A DNA stretch of 64,000 nt, taken from positions 44,652 to 108,651 of the forward strand of contig JAMPIK010000004.1 in NCBI GenBank assembly GCA_023662865.1. Direction: 5' to 3'. The notes under the pieces were generated by a model. The model was given only the letters and a program-made list of their open reading frames with translations, did no database searches and was not told the DNA's origin. A program made the translations under genes and the position numbers. Shown here piece after piece: positions 10,004 to 21,379 of the stretch (position 1 is its first letter; each line of letters starts with the position of its first letter). This DNA comes from Prevotella sp. GTDB lineage: Bacteria > Bacteroidota > Bacteroidia > Bacteroidales > Muribaculaceae.

Positions 10004-10584
10004 TGTACGATTATATCTCCGGGAAAATAGCGGAAACAACCCCGACATATGCTGTCATAGATTGTGGCGGTATAGGCTATGAAATTAATATCAACCTGAT
10101 TGACTATACCTGCTTGCAAGACAAAAAGGAGACAAAACTTTATATACACGAAAGCATAAGGGAAGATGCACATACCCTTTACGGCTTTCTCTCAAAGCGC
10201 GGAAGAGAAATTTTTCGGCTGCTCATCGGTGTGAGCGGCGTGGGAGCAAATACGGCTCGCCTGATAATGAGCTCCTTAACCGTGCGCGATATTGAAAATG
10301 TAATCGCTACCGGGCAGGAGTCAATGCTCAAAGCAGTGAAGGGAATAGGCGGAAAGACAGCACAACGCATAATAATCGACCTCAAAGATAAAATAAAAGT
10401 GAGTGACGATGCGTTATTTAGTCAGGCTCAAGTGTCTACTCCGGCGTTTGACGAGGCTCTCGCCGCCATGCTCATGCTTGGATTTGCCAAAGCGCAAAGC
10501 GAAAAGGTTCTCAAGAAAATTTTCAGCGATGCACCCGCAATTTCAGTAGAGCAGGCCATAACGAAAGCCCTTAAAATGCTATAA
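10003..10584 (+). CDS. ruvA: Holliday junction branch migration protein RuvA
   Basis: 193 residues, normal length. The N-terminal OB-fold domain (MYDYISGKIAE ... GGIGYEI) is followed by two helix-hairpin-helix motifs (GVSGVGANTARLIM near residue 78 and AVKGIGGKTAQRII near residue 113) and a C-terminal three-helix domain that in RuvA contacts RuvB. RuvA tetramers bind Holliday junctions and load the RuvB motor. It overlaps tamB by one base and is probably transcribed from the tamB promoter. No ruvB or ruvC is nearby. Next to sprA is, to my knowledge, a common position for ruvA in Bacteroidota. Confidence 0.95.
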   Translation: MYDYISGKIAETTPTYAVIDCGGIGYEININLIDYTCLQDKKETKLYIHESIREDAHTLYGFLSKRGREIFRLLIGVSGVGANTARLIMSSLTVRDIENVIATGQESMLKAVKGIGGKTAQRIIIDLKDKIKVSDDALFSQAQVSTPAFDEALAAMLMLGFAKAQSEKVLKKIFSDAPAISVEQAITKALKML

Positions 10585-10623
10585 GACAGAGCCTCAAGCC
10601 CTTTTGTGCAGATTATTACCCTA

Positions 10624-13600
10624 ATGTCGACTGCAAAGAAAAACATACGCATTACTATATGGACGCTGCTGTTTGCAGCCGTCCTTTCAGTCGTTATGGC
10701 CCACCCGCAGTCTTCACGCACCGGCGCCGACAAGCTCCCCCCCCCCCGTCCAACCCGCCGGTGAACTTTGTTGCTCCCGGTATCCCGGACAGTATTATCC
10801 TCCCCTCGCCGGTACAAACCACCCTGCCCACGGAATATGCCGATTTTGCCGGCAAGGAATTTGCAGCTGACTTGCGCGACCCGTCCAATATAAAGACAGA
10901 GGCCATATATGACCCTGTAACAAAAATGTATGTAATTCATACAAAGGTGGGTGATATGGATCTCGTCACACCGTTTCAGATGAGTCCCGGTGAATACAAT
11001 AATGTAACTGTTCGTCAGGATATGTTCGATTATTTCCAACAGCGCAATGCAGAAATATTCGAGCAGAAAGAGAAGCAGCCGTTTAATATCCTTGATATGA
11101 ACTTCGCCCTCGGCCCTCTGGAAAAGGTCTTCGGTCCGGGCGGTGTGCGCCTTACCACACAAGGTTCCATACAGCTTAATCTCGGTATTAAAAGCAACAA
11201 GACCGACAATCCGGCTCTTTCCGAAAACTCTCGCAGAAAAACTTATTTTGACTTTGACAATAAAATTCAGGCTACAATCAATGCCTCGGTCGGAGACAAA
11301 ATGAAGTTTAACATGACCTATAACACCGATGCAACTTTCGACTTCGATTCAAAGAACCTCAAGCTCGCTTACGAAGGTAAGGAAGATGAGATTATCAAGC
11401 TGATTGAAGCCGGTAATGTGTCAATGACTACAGGTTCCTCTCTCATACGAGGAAGTACGGCTCTGTTTGGCCTGAAAACCAAATTGCAATTCGGCAAGCT
11501 GACTCTTACCGGGCTTGTCTCCCAACAGAATTCAGAGAGTAAGACAGTAAATACGCAGGGCGGTGTGCAGACTACTCCTTTCTCCATCAAAGCCGATGAC
11601 TACGATGCAAACCGCCACTTCTTCCTCTCGCAATATTTTTATGAGCATTACGATGAATTCGCCGCAAAACTGCCTCATGTAAGCAGCGGTATAAACATTA
11701 CTCGTATTGAAGTGTGGGTTACCAACAAGAGCGGTAAGTACGATGAAAGTCGCAACTTCGTCGGATTTATGGATCTTGGTGAGTCAACCAATCTTGCAAC
11801 TGACTATTGGACTGTGAATCACAGTCAGATTGTCCCCTCAAACCAAAGCAATAACCTGCTTTCCGTAATAAAAACGGACTATTCCGGAGCGCGAAACATA
11901 AATCAGGTGACACAAGTACTTGCTCCCCTGAATGCGTATGGAATCGAAGGCGGCAAAGATTACGAAAAGGTAGAAAGTGCACGTCTGCTCAATAGCAGCG
12001 AGTATACATTAAACTCAACCCTCGGATACATTTCGCTTAAGTCAGCCCTTTCTTCAGACGAAGTATTGGCTGTGGCCTTTGAATATACCTACGGCGGCAA
12101 AGTGTATCAGGTAGGTGAATTTTCAAACGATGTCACCAACACATCCGATGCTCTATACCTTAAAATGCTGCGAGGCACTACCATCTCCCCGAAGCTCCCT
12201 ATGTGGAAGCTGATGATGAAGAACGTCTACTCGCTCGGTGCATATCAGCTCCAAAGCAACAAATTCAAACTCAACATCAAGTACCTCAGCGACACTACCG
12301 GTACGGAAATTGTCTATCTGCCCGTAGGCTCGATAGCCAACCAATCGCTCTTGCAGGTGATGAACCTTGACCGCCTCGATAACAATCAGGAAAGTAATTC
12401 CGACGGTTTTTTTGACTACATTGAGGGCTATACGGTGCAAAGCTCTACCGGTAAAATAATATTTCCGGTAGCGGAGCCTTTCGGAGCCAACCTTATTAAA
12501 AAGATTGGCGACCCGGCCTTGGCACGTCAATATGCCTACACCGAGCTTTACGATTCAACTCTGACTGTTGCTCGCCAGTTTGCCGATAAAAACAAGTTTA
12601 CGCTTACCGGTGAATATCAGGCATCAAGCGGTGCGCAGATACGCCTGGGTGCCATGAATGTGCCGCGAGGATCGGTAGTCGTAACCGCCGGTGGTGTCAC
12701 TCTTACCGAAAATGCCGACTATACCGTGGACTATACCATGGGTATTGTCACCATCACCAACCAAAGCATTATCGACTCAGGCACGAATGTGAGTGTGCGC
12801 CTTGAAAATCAGTCGCTCTTCTCCATGCAGCGAAAGACTCTTCTCGGGCTTGACGCGCAATATAAATTCAACAAAGATTTTACAATCGGAGGTACTCTGT
12901 TGCATTTCTCCGAAAAGGCACTCACCGAGAAGGTAAATCTCGGTGATGAGGTTATAAATAATTCCATGTGGGGTTTGAACATGAGTTACAATACCCAATT
13001 CATGTGGCTTACAAACTTGCTGAATAAAATACCTACGGTAAATGCCGTAAGCCCCTCAACCCTCTCGCTCACAGCTGAATTTGCGCAGCTCGTGCCGCAT
13101 CAACAAAAGAGCGGTTCGCCTTCCGGTTCGTCCTATATCGATGACTTCGAGTCTTCACAAACAGGAATCGATATGCGCTCCCCATATTCATGGTTTCTTG
13201 CTTCAACGCCTTACGATGGCGGAGCCGATGCACTCTTCCCGGAAGCCTCATTGACTAACAACGTGGCGTATGGCAAGAACAGAGCTTTGCTCTCTTGGTA
13301 CTATATCGACAGGTTGTTCACACAGAAAAACTCAAGTCAGATACCCGGTTATCTCCGCAACGACTTGAACCAACTCTCCAATCCGTATGTACGCGAAATT
13401 CCTACACGCGAACTCTTCCCGAACAGAGAAAACAGTTATGCCGAGAGCCAGACAATTCAGACTCTCAACTTGTCTTTTTACCCGAACGAGCGCGGCCCGT
13501 ATAACCTTGATGACCAAGATGTAGACGATCAGGGAAATCTTCTGTTTCCGGAAAAACGCTGGGGCGGCATCATGCGCCGTATGGACAATACCAATTTCGA

Positions 13601-16600
13601 GACTTCAAATGTGGAGTACATTCAATTTTGGATGATGGACCCGTTCCTCGACCCGGATTTGAAAAACACCGAAGGCGGCGATTTGTATTTCAACTTCGGA
13701 GAAATAAGCGAAGATATTCTCAAAGACGGATTGAAGAGTTATGAGAATGGTTTGCCCATTGACGGCTCCAATCAGTTTATAACCGAAACCAACTGGGGGC
13801 GTGTCTCCACTCAAAACTCTCTTACATATGCGTTTGAGAACGCAGAAAACGCACGCCCGATGCAGGACGTGGGTCTTGACGGTCTCCCCAATGCCGATGA
13901 GTTTACATTCCCGTCGTATTCCTCTTTCTTGGATAATATGCGCCGCAAGTTGCCCGGTTCCACTGTTAATGAACTGTCCGACAATCCTTTCTCGATATTC
14001 TCCGACCCGGCTCAGGATAATTACCACTTCTATCGTTCGCCGTGGTATGATGACCACAAGAGCACAATCTTGGAGCGATATAAACACTATAACGGAGTGG
14101 AAGGCAACTCATTGTCGCCAAATCAAAGTGACAATCCATACTACCAAAGCGCACGTACGGTGCCCGATGTGGAGGATATAAATCAGGATAATACGCTAAA
14201 TGAGTACGAACGCTATTTCCAATACCGGGTTTCAATTCGCCCGGAAGACTTGGAAGTGGGCAAAAACTATATCACCGACAAGCGTCAGACACGCACTTTG
14301 GTGCGCAACGGCACATATCAGGAAGTAATATGGTATCAGTTTAAAATTCCTTTGAAACAACCCGATAAGGTAGTCGGCGGTATCAACGATTGGAGTACAA
14401 TACGTTTCGCTCGTATGTTCATGACCGGCTTCAAAGCCGTGACCCACTTGCGTTTTGCCACACTCGAACTCGTGCGCGGCGAATGGCGCGACTATCAGTT
14501 TAACTTGAACAATCGCGATGACTCCCCGGCCGAAGGCGAACTCGACATGAGCATTGTGAATATCGAAGAGAATGCCGGTCGCGAGCCGGTAAACTATATT
14601 CTTCCGCCGGATGTAACTCGTATTCAGGACCCGGGGCAGGCGCAAGCTACATTGCTGAATGAGCAGTCCATGAGCCTTAAAGTCACCGGCCTGCAAGCCG
14701 GCGATGCGCGCGGTGTGTACAAAAATACACAAACCGACCTGCGTATTTACAAGCGCCTGCAAATGTGGGTACATGCCGAGGCTTTGGTTGATAATCAAAC
14801 CAACCTGCGCAACGGCGATTTGGCTCTGTTCGTACGCTTGGGCTCCGATGTGAAGAATAACTATTACGAATACGAAATACCTTTGGATATCACACCTCCC
14901 GGACAGTATAACAACCGAAGCGTGGCCGACCGCCGTATAGTATGGCCTCTTGACAACCGCCTGGATGTGAATTTGTCCGCATTCCCGGATATTAAAACCA
15001 AACGCAACCGTGACCGCTCGGCAGGGATGCAGGGAGTAGGGTTCAATGTATTGTATTCCGAGCATGACCCCGCCAATGAGCATAACACAATTTCTGTTTT
15101 GGGTAATCCTTCGCTCTCCGATGTCAGAGTGATGCTCATAGGTGTGCGCAACAAGAGCAACACTACCAAGGGGGGTACTATTTGGGTGAATGAACTGAAA
15201 GTTACGGATTTTGACGAGAGTGGCGGCTGGGCTGCCAAAGGCAACATGAACCTGTCGCTTTCCGATGTGGCTTCCGTAAATGCCGGTGCGCATATCGAGA
15301 CAGCCGGTTTCGGTGGCGTAGACCAAGGGCTTGCAGCTCGCCGACTCGATGATTACGAACAATACAACGTGGCGGTGCAGGCTGACCTCGGGCGTTTCCT
15401 CCCGGAGAAAGCCAAACTCTCCGCACCGGTGTATTATTCAATTTCAAAAGAAAAAACAACTCCCAAATATAATCCGCTTGATCAGGATATTCTGCTCAAA
15501 GATGCGCTTGATGCTGTTTCCACAAAAGCAGAGAAGGATTCAATTTCAAGCTTTGCCGTCACTCATAAGACGGTTGAGAGTTTCTCAATCTCCGGATTAA
15601 AATTCAATGTGCAGAGCAAGACTCCCATGCCTTGGGATCCGGCCAACTTTTCCGCCTCTTTCTCGTTCAACAAGCAGAAGAATATAGACCCGGTTACCGA
15701 ATATGAAAACACCTCTGATTACAAAGGCTCTTTCCAATACAGCTACAATCCGGTAATCAAGCCCTTCAAACCATTCTCTTTCATCAAGAGCAAAAGCAAG
15801 AGTGCCAAATTCTTGAAAGATTGGGAACTGAACTGGTTGTTTAGTTCGTTCTCCTTCTATACCAACATATCAAGGTATTACTATGAGCAGCAGACTCGCT
15901 CCGAGGTAGACCAATTCTTCCAGCTGCCCGTGCAGGTGAGCAAGAATTTTATTTGGGATAGACAATTAAACCTGTCATGGAATTTGACCAAGAGCTTGTC
16001 GTTTACCTTCGCTTCCAACACAACTGCACGTATTGAAGAAACAATCGGAGCCGTGAATAAGAAACTGTTCCCCGACAAGTATAAGGAATGGCGCGACACA
16101 GTGTGGAATTCCATCAAGGGGCTTGGTACGCCGTGGAACTATAACCAGACATTCACGGCCACCTATCGTGCACCTTTCAATAAGATACCGGCTTTGGATT
16201 ATCTCACCGGTAATGTGTCGTACAATGCAATCTATAAATGGGATCGCGGTGCAACCGTAGATGATGTCTATCTTGGCAACTCAATCCAAAATCAGGCTAC
16301 ATGGAATGCCGATGCACGCATTAATTTTGAAAATCTGTTTGGCAAAATCCCGTATCTCAAAGCGGTTAACAAGCGGTTCTCCACTTCAAACTCGGCAAGG
16401 AATACCAATATCAAGAATTCCAAGAAAGAGAAGTCCAAGAAGTTTGAAAAAGTGATTACTTTGGCAGAGGATACCACTACAACAGTGAAACACAACCTCA
16501 AGGTTAAGAAGGTGCGCATTACCGCCATTGAAAACGGCAAGCCGGTAAAACTTCAGACCAAGACAATCGATGAAAACACGATTGAAATTCTTGACCGCGG

Positions 16601-18089
16601 TGCGCGAGACATCAAGTTGACCGTAACCGAATCCAAAGCCGAGGACAAAAAGAGCGTATGGAAAGATGTTGCCGACTACACCCTGCGTCTGGTGATGATG
16701 CCGCGTAATTTCAGCTTCAAATGGCGTCAATCCAACTCTATGACGTTGCCACTGTTCCGCCCCGATGTGGGAGATATCTTCGGACAGACACGTAACTACG
16801 GACCAATGGCGCCGGGCTTGGACTTTGCTTTTGGTTTTACTGACGAGAGTTATCTGAACAAAGCCCTTGACCGCGGCTGGCTTATCACAGATGCCACTCA
16901 GATTTCTCCGGCTATATGGAGTACTACTCAAGAGTTCAATTTCGAACTTAATCTTGAGCCTGTACGCGGCTTGAAGATATTGTTGACGAACAATCGTACT
17001 GACAATCGTACACAGCAGGTACAGTTTATGTATGACAATATGCCGACAAACCGTACCGGCTCGTTTACCAAGACACATATAGCCATTGCTACTGCATTAC
17101 GCGGATGTTCAGCCGATGACGGCTACGCATCTCAGGCATTTACCGACTTCCTGAATGCCATTCCGGTAGTTGCCGAGCGATATGAGGCTCAATACCGAGG
17201 CACTCATTATCCCGGTTCCGGGTTTATGGAAGGTAATCCGTTAGGTGGCACAGTCTTTAATCCGGAGGTCGGAACAGTGTCTCGTACTTCTTCCGATGTG
17301 CTTATCCCGGCCTTCTTGGCGGCATATTCGGGTCAGGACGCTCGCAAGGTGTCTCTTACTGCTTTCCCCTCTCTTGCGGCTATTCGCCCCAACTGGCGTG
17401 TGACTTACGATGGTTTGATGCAGATGCCCTGGTTTAAGAAAATGTTCAAGAGTTTTACTGTCTCTCACGCATATCAATGTACCTATTCGGTAGGGTCGTA
17501 TACCTCTTATTTGAACTGGATCGGGGTAGACGGCGATAGGGGGTTCACTCTTGATGAGCAGACACAAAGTCCGATACCGTCATCGCCCTACAACATTTCA
17601 TCAGTGACGATTACCGAAAAATTCGCACCATTGATTGGTGTGAGTGCCACCCTTAACAATGGAGTGACTTTCAACGCCGAGTACCGCGACTCACGCACCC
17701 TGTCGCTCAACTCATCGGCCGGACAGATTGTTGAAGCTACCAGCAAGCAGTTTACAATCGGTGCGGGATATAAGTTTGCAAACTTCAACAAGGTGCTGAA
17801 AATAGGTTCATCGCAAGGCGGTACTAGCAACGACCTTACACTCAATCTCGATTTCTCATTTGCCAACAATCAGAGCCTAATTCGCAAGATTGAGACTGCA
17901 TTCACACAAGCGCAGAACGGCACTCAAACCCTCTCAATTAATTTCACTGCGCAATACATATTGTCACGGCGACTCACACTCGGAGCCTTCTTCGATCATC
18001 AGGTCAACACACCGCTTGTATCCAACAGCTCATATCCTACATCGAATACCAATTACGGTATTTCAGTGAATATGTCTCTCGCTCGGTAA
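10624..18089 (+). CDS. sprA: T9SS outer-membrane translocon SprA/Sov, frame interrupted at a poly-C tract
   Basis: SprA is the giant outer-membrane beta-barrel through which T9SS cargo leaves the periplasm. The body (frame of 10659 onward, to 18089) is full length for the family at ~2,400 residues, rich in Tyr/Asn/Asp beta-strands. The best start, ATG 10624, encodes a clear signal peptide (MSTAKKNIRITIWTLLFAAV...VVMA), but this frame runs into a run of 11 C at 10737-10747 and ends at TGA 10762-10764 after 46 codons. The body is open in another frame across the same run. Twelve or nine C would join them as KLPPPPSNPPVN or KLPPPSNPPVN. The in-frame ATG at 10659 would give a protein without a signal peptide. 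The gene is therefore phase-variable and OFF as given, or the run is miscounted. It follows ruvA by 39 nt. Confidence 0.9.
10737..10747 (+). repeat. Poly-C tract (11 C) inside sprA coding region
   Basis: A homopolymer of 11 C lies about 12 codons after the predicted signal-peptide cleavage site of sprA. It is exactly where the signal-peptide frame and the mature-protein frame fail to join. Tracts of this length change by slipped-strand mispairing and are also error-prone in sequencing. Confidence 0.95.
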
Positions 18090-18096
18090 TTTTTTG

Positions 18097-18104
18097 TAAC
18101 TTTG
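18097..18104 (+). promoter_or_regulatory. -7 promoter element (TAACTTTG) before tamL
   Basis: TAACTTTG sits 9 nt before the ATG of the Omp85 lipoprotein gene. No convincing TTTG -33 box is seen. Transcription starting 5-7 nt downstream would leave only 1-3 nt of leader, so the mRNA would be nearly leaderless. Confidence 0.5.
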
Positions 18105-18112
18105 CACTCTGG

Positions 18113-20461
18113 ATGTCAATACCTGCAAATAAAATATCTGTTACGGGAGTATTGGCGGTACTGGTAGGGTGCTGTCTGCTCCTTGCGTGTTCATCAGTAA
18201 AACATGTGCCTGACGGCTCGTTGCTCCTTAACTCGGTGAATATTGATATTCAGGACTCTACCAAAACATTCGATGAGGAGCAGATGGCATTGTACCTCCG
18301 GCAAATTCCCAACCACAAGTTTCTGTGGTGTGCCAAATTGCAGCTCGGCGTGTACAACCTCTCCGGCAAAGATACGACTAAATGGTGGAATCGCTGGATT
18401 CAACGTATCGGTGAACCGCCCGTGATTTATGACCCGGAGCTTACCGATTTATCGGCTAAGCAGCTGCGTCAAGCTATGATTAACAAAGGCTTTCTTTCCG
18501 CAAAAGTTGTGGTTGATACAATTGCCAAGCCGGAGAAAAAGAAAATCGATGTGAATTACACATTGCTGCCCGGATTGCCGCATCTGCTCAAGAATATTGA
18601 ATATCAGATAGATAATGATTCTGTTGCCGCTATTGTCAACAGACGGTTGACTCGCAGTCTTATCCGAGAGTCCGATCCTTTGGATATGAATCTGCTGGAT
18701 GCCGAGCGTGAACGCATTACCGCAGATTTGCGCAATCGCGGCTATTTCGGATATTCGAAAGACTATATTTCTTTCTCCGCCGACACTACACATGGCAGTA
18801 CCGCAGTGGACCTAACTGTCATGGTTACAACTCCCAAAACTCGGCCGGGGCAGCTGAATGTAGACTCCCTTTTGATGTACGAGCCGCGCACTATAACCAA
18901 TGTGTATGTAGTGCCGAATTATGACCCGGCGACCATGCTTTCCATGCGAGACCTGAACTTGGTTGACACCTTGCACTATGAGCGGTTGAATATCCTGACA
19001 AACAGCGAGCCATATCTTCGCCCGGCTGTATTGGCCGAGAATATATTCATCGTTCCCGGACATAAATACAGCGAATATAATGTAACCCGCACATATCAAG
19101 CACTCGCGCGATTGGAGATACTCCGCTTTGTAAATATTCAAATGATACCCAACGGAGCCACCGGCCTTGATGCATATATTATGCTCACCCCGGGTAAACC
19201 GCAGACCATTACGTTGGAACTTGAAGGTACAAACTCCGAGGGCGATTTGGGTATGGCCACCGCAATAGGATATTCCCACCGAAACATAGGTCGCGGCTCG
19301 GAGACTTTCACGGCCAAAGTCAGGGGTGCTTACGAATCGTTGTCCGGAAATCTCGACGGCCTTATTCATGACCGATATATGGAGTATTCTCTCAACCTCG
19401 GTTTGAATTTCCCGAAATTTAAATTCCCATTCCTCTCTTCACGTTTCAAGCGCCGTATCCAGGCCGCCACGGACTTGCATATGTCCGTCAACTATCAGGA
19501 ACGACCGGAATACACCCGCGTGATTGCATCTGCCGGGTTCAGCTATACATGGAAAGAGCGTTGGCGTTCGCGCCGTCATGTATGGACTCCGTTGGATATT
19601 AACTATGTATATCTCCCGGAAAGCACGCAGAATTTCATTGACCTTATAGCACCGGACAATCCGCTGCTCCGATACAGTTATGAAGACCATTTCATAATGA
19701 GCATGGCCTATCGCCTGTATATTTCCAACAAGAGGCAAGAGTCTCAATACCAACGCCGGGCGCAGAACGATGTGTGGACACTCAGGTTTAATGCCGAGAC
19801 TGCCGGCAATCTGCTGTTCGCCATCAACTCGATATTAACCCACCGCGATGATGTAAGCCGAAACCCGTATAAGGTATTCGGCATCAACTATTCGCAATAT
19901 GTCAAGGCCGAAATAGACTATGGATTTGCACATGCCTTCGACACAAGAAATTCACTGGCATTTCATGTGGCCTTCGGAGCAGCATTTCCTTATGGCAACT
20001 CACGGATACTTCCTTTTGAAAAACGCTTCTATGGCGGAGGTGCAAACGGAGTGCGTGGTTGGGATGTGCGCACCCTCGGCCCAGGTTGTTATGATGCCTC
20101 CAATTCCGTAAGCTCATTCATAAATCAATGCGGAGATATATTGCTTACCTTGTCTGCCGAATATCGTGCCAAATTATTCTGGTTTATAGAAGGAGCATTG
20201 TTCGTTGATGCCGGAAATATTTGGACAATACATGCTTATGACAATCAAGAAGGGGGTATGTTTCATTTCAACACCTTCTATAAGCAGCTCGCCGCCTCAT
20301 ACGGAGTAGGTATCCGCCTGAACTTCAATTATTTCCTGATTCGAGTAGACATGGGCATGAAAGCACATAACCCGGCCAAAAAACAAGAACCCTGGCCGCT
20401 AATACACCCCAAATGGGGTCGTGACTCCTCCTTCCACTTCTCAATCGGCTACCCATTTTGA
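18113..20461 (+). CDS. tamL: TamA-like Omp85 outer-membrane lipoprotein (TamL type)
   Basis: 782 residues. A lipoprotein signal peptide ends in LLLAC with Cys26. Residues ~30-400 form POTRA-like domains, and the C-terminal half is an Omp85 beta-barrel with the family hallmark VRGW (647-650, in GGANGVRGW) and a terminal Phe as expected for BAM-inserted barrels. In Bacteroidota the lipidated TamA relative (TamL) pairs with TamB, here encoded two genes upstream, to assemble outer-membrane proteins. A role in inserting the SprA barrel is a tempting inference from linkage only. The start is 24 nt after sprA and immediately after its own -7 element. Confidence 0.85.
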   Translation: MSIPANKISVTGVLAVLVGCCLLLACSSVKHVPDGSLLLNSVNIDIQDSTKTFDEEQMALYLRQIPNHKFLWCAKLQLGVYNLSGKDTTKWWNRWIQRIGEPPVIYDPELTDLSAKQLRQAMINKGFLSAKVVVDTIAKPEKKKIDVNYTLLPGLPHLLKNIEYQIDNDSVAAIVNRRLTRSLIRESDPLDMNLLDAERERITADLRNRGYFGYSKDYISFSADTTHGSTAVDLTVMVTTPKTRPGQLNVDSLLMYEPRTITNVYVVPNYDPATMLSMRDLNLVDTLHYERLNILTNSEPYLRPAVLAENIFIVPGHKYSEYNVTRTYQALARLEILRFVNIQMIPNGATGLDAYIMLTPGKPQTITLELEGTNSEGDLGMATAIGYSHRNIGRGSETFTAKVRGAYESLSGNLDGLIHDRYMEYSLNLGLNFPKFKFPFLSSRFKRRIQAATDLHMSVNYQERPEYTRVIASAGFSYTWKERWRSRRHVWTPLDINYVYLPESTQNFIDLIAPDNPLLRYSYEDHFIMSMAYRLYISNKRQESQYQRRAQNDVWTLRFNAETAGNLLFAINSILTHRDDVSRNPYKVFGINYSQYVKAEIDYGFAHAFDTRNSLAFHVAFGAAFPYGNSRILPFEKRFYGGGANGVRGWDVRTLGPGCYDASNSVSSFINQCGDILLTLSAEYRAKLFWFIEGALFVDAGNIWTIHAYDNQEGGMFHFNTFYKQLAASYGVGIRLNFNYFLIRVDMGMKAHNPAKKQEPWPLIHPKWGRDSSFHFSIGYPF

Positions 20462-20524
20462 TGCAGGAGTAAGCCTCAATTATCTTTTATAGGTAGTGCA
20501 CAAAGTATTTGTGTACGACCTATA

Positions 20525-20873
20525 TTAACCATTAGGGTGTTCTAAAAGTTTTTCTATTTCTGATTTCGGCAATGGCATGTGATTGATTATGATACCCCAT
20601 AAAATATCAGGTTTCAGAGAGTCCGTAAGCATGAATAACAAAGTTTCGGGTATCAACTACTTTTCTTGCTGCAGTGATAGGAATATCCGGGCTAAGCTTC
20701 AAAACCTGATTCATTGCCTCACCCATTATTTCAATATTTCTTTCAATCCCGCGTCTGAAAAGTGTGTCGTTGCAGAATGTGGCATATTACTTTGGCCTAT
20801 CAACCATGAATGATTCAATCTCTAAAATTTAAGAAAGAATATCTATAAGGTATATTCTCAACTTTCTATCCAT
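20525..20873 (-). pseudogene. Decayed HEPN-family toxin gene (HepT/DUF86)
   Basis: Reading the minus strand from ATG at 20873 gives MDRKLRIYLIDILS, stop, ILEIESFMVDRPK, stop, then YATFCNDTLFRRGIERNIE, IMGEAMNQVLKLSPDIP and DTRNFVIHAYG. The RN-x3-H motif (RNFVIH) of HEPN ribonucleases is preserved. After GLSE the frame is lost, and the +1 frame continues with KPDILWGIIINHMPLPKSEIEKLL to the stop at 20525. Two in-frame stops and one frameshift show that the gene is dead. HepT is the RNase toxin of the HepT/MntA (type VII) system. It overlaps the end of the mntA remnant by 8 bases, as in intact pairs. Confidence 0.75.
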
Positions 20874-21174
20874 AAATTAAATATTTTGTTTCTTCAAGTT
20901 CTTCCTTGAAGTATCGATTTCTCACAGAAGTTTCATCTACCAAATCAACATCTCTTCCAAATAATGATTTCAACGCATTGTAAAAATCAATAAAATTATC
21001 AGCATAGTTGTTGTGGTCTATCTATGAATTGAAGTTGACAAGAATATCGACATCACGATCCTTATTAAAACGTGATGTGAGGATAGAACCAAAAGCATAC
21101 AATTTTCCCACCTTTTGCTTTCTACACAAGGCAAACAGTTTTTGAATGTTGCATTTATAAGGTGCATACCTGCT
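20866..21174 (-). pseudogene. Decayed minimal nucleotidyltransferase antitoxin (MntA)
   Basis: Minus-strand translation gives KLFALCRKQKVGKLYAFGS, then ILTSRFNKDRDVDILVNFNS, a TAG stop (21022-21024), then IDHNNYADNFIDFYNALKSL, FGRDVDLVDE and finally EETKYLIYG. The nucleotidyltransferase signature GS-x10-DxD (GSILTSRFNKDRDVD) is intact, but the stop splits the protein and no ATG is found at the 5' end. MntA AMPylates and silences HepT. Decay of both partners fits joint loss of the system. Confidence 0.75.
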
Positions 21175-21284
21175 TCTGTTTATCTACCTGCAAATTTACT
21201 ACTTTTATTTGAAACAACAACCATACCCCAAATTGTTATTAGATACACTCTATAATTTTAGGGTGCAATTTTGTAATTCCGGTT

Positions 21285-21330
21285 AAAAAACAACCACTTA
21301 GCAATCAGTGGTATAGTTGCTAAGTGGTTG
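21285..21330 (-). terminator. Strong rho-independent terminator for guaA run
   Basis: A perfect 14-bp inverted repeat (CAACCACTTAGCAA at 21291-21304 and TTGCTAAGTGGTTG at 21317-21330) with a 12-nt loop. On the minus strand the stem is followed at once by six T (21285-21290 read in reverse). It lies 50 nt after the guaA stop and ends the nine-gene minus-strand run. Confidence 0.85.
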
Positions 21331-21379
21331 ATTTATATTAATTAAAATAAAATTTATCTTGAGTCTCAGAGTGGATAAA

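Larger units (their letters stand above)
20462..21379. other. 918-bp region without an intact gene
   Basis: This is the only stretch over 300 bases without an intact gene. It holds the two toxin-antitoxin remnants, a run of AT-rich spacer (21175-21284) and the guaA terminator. No promoter was recognised upstream of the remnants. Confidence 0.8.

Noticed and set aside
10659..10740. ATG 10659 as the SprA start
   Set aside because: It gives an N-terminus rich in Arg, Pro and Ser with no signal peptide, whereas ATG 10624 in another frame encodes a clear one. The frame change at the C run explains the difference better.
14232..15362. 376-codon minus-strand frame inside sprA
   Set aside because: It is antisense to sprA. 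Long antisense frames are expected in this GC-skewed codon usage, and the product has no recognisable domain.
20583..20813. Plus-strand 76-codon frame in the intergenic region
   Set aside because: It is antisense to the HepT remnant, whose conserved HEPN residues read on the minus strand. It has no promoter or recognisable domain.
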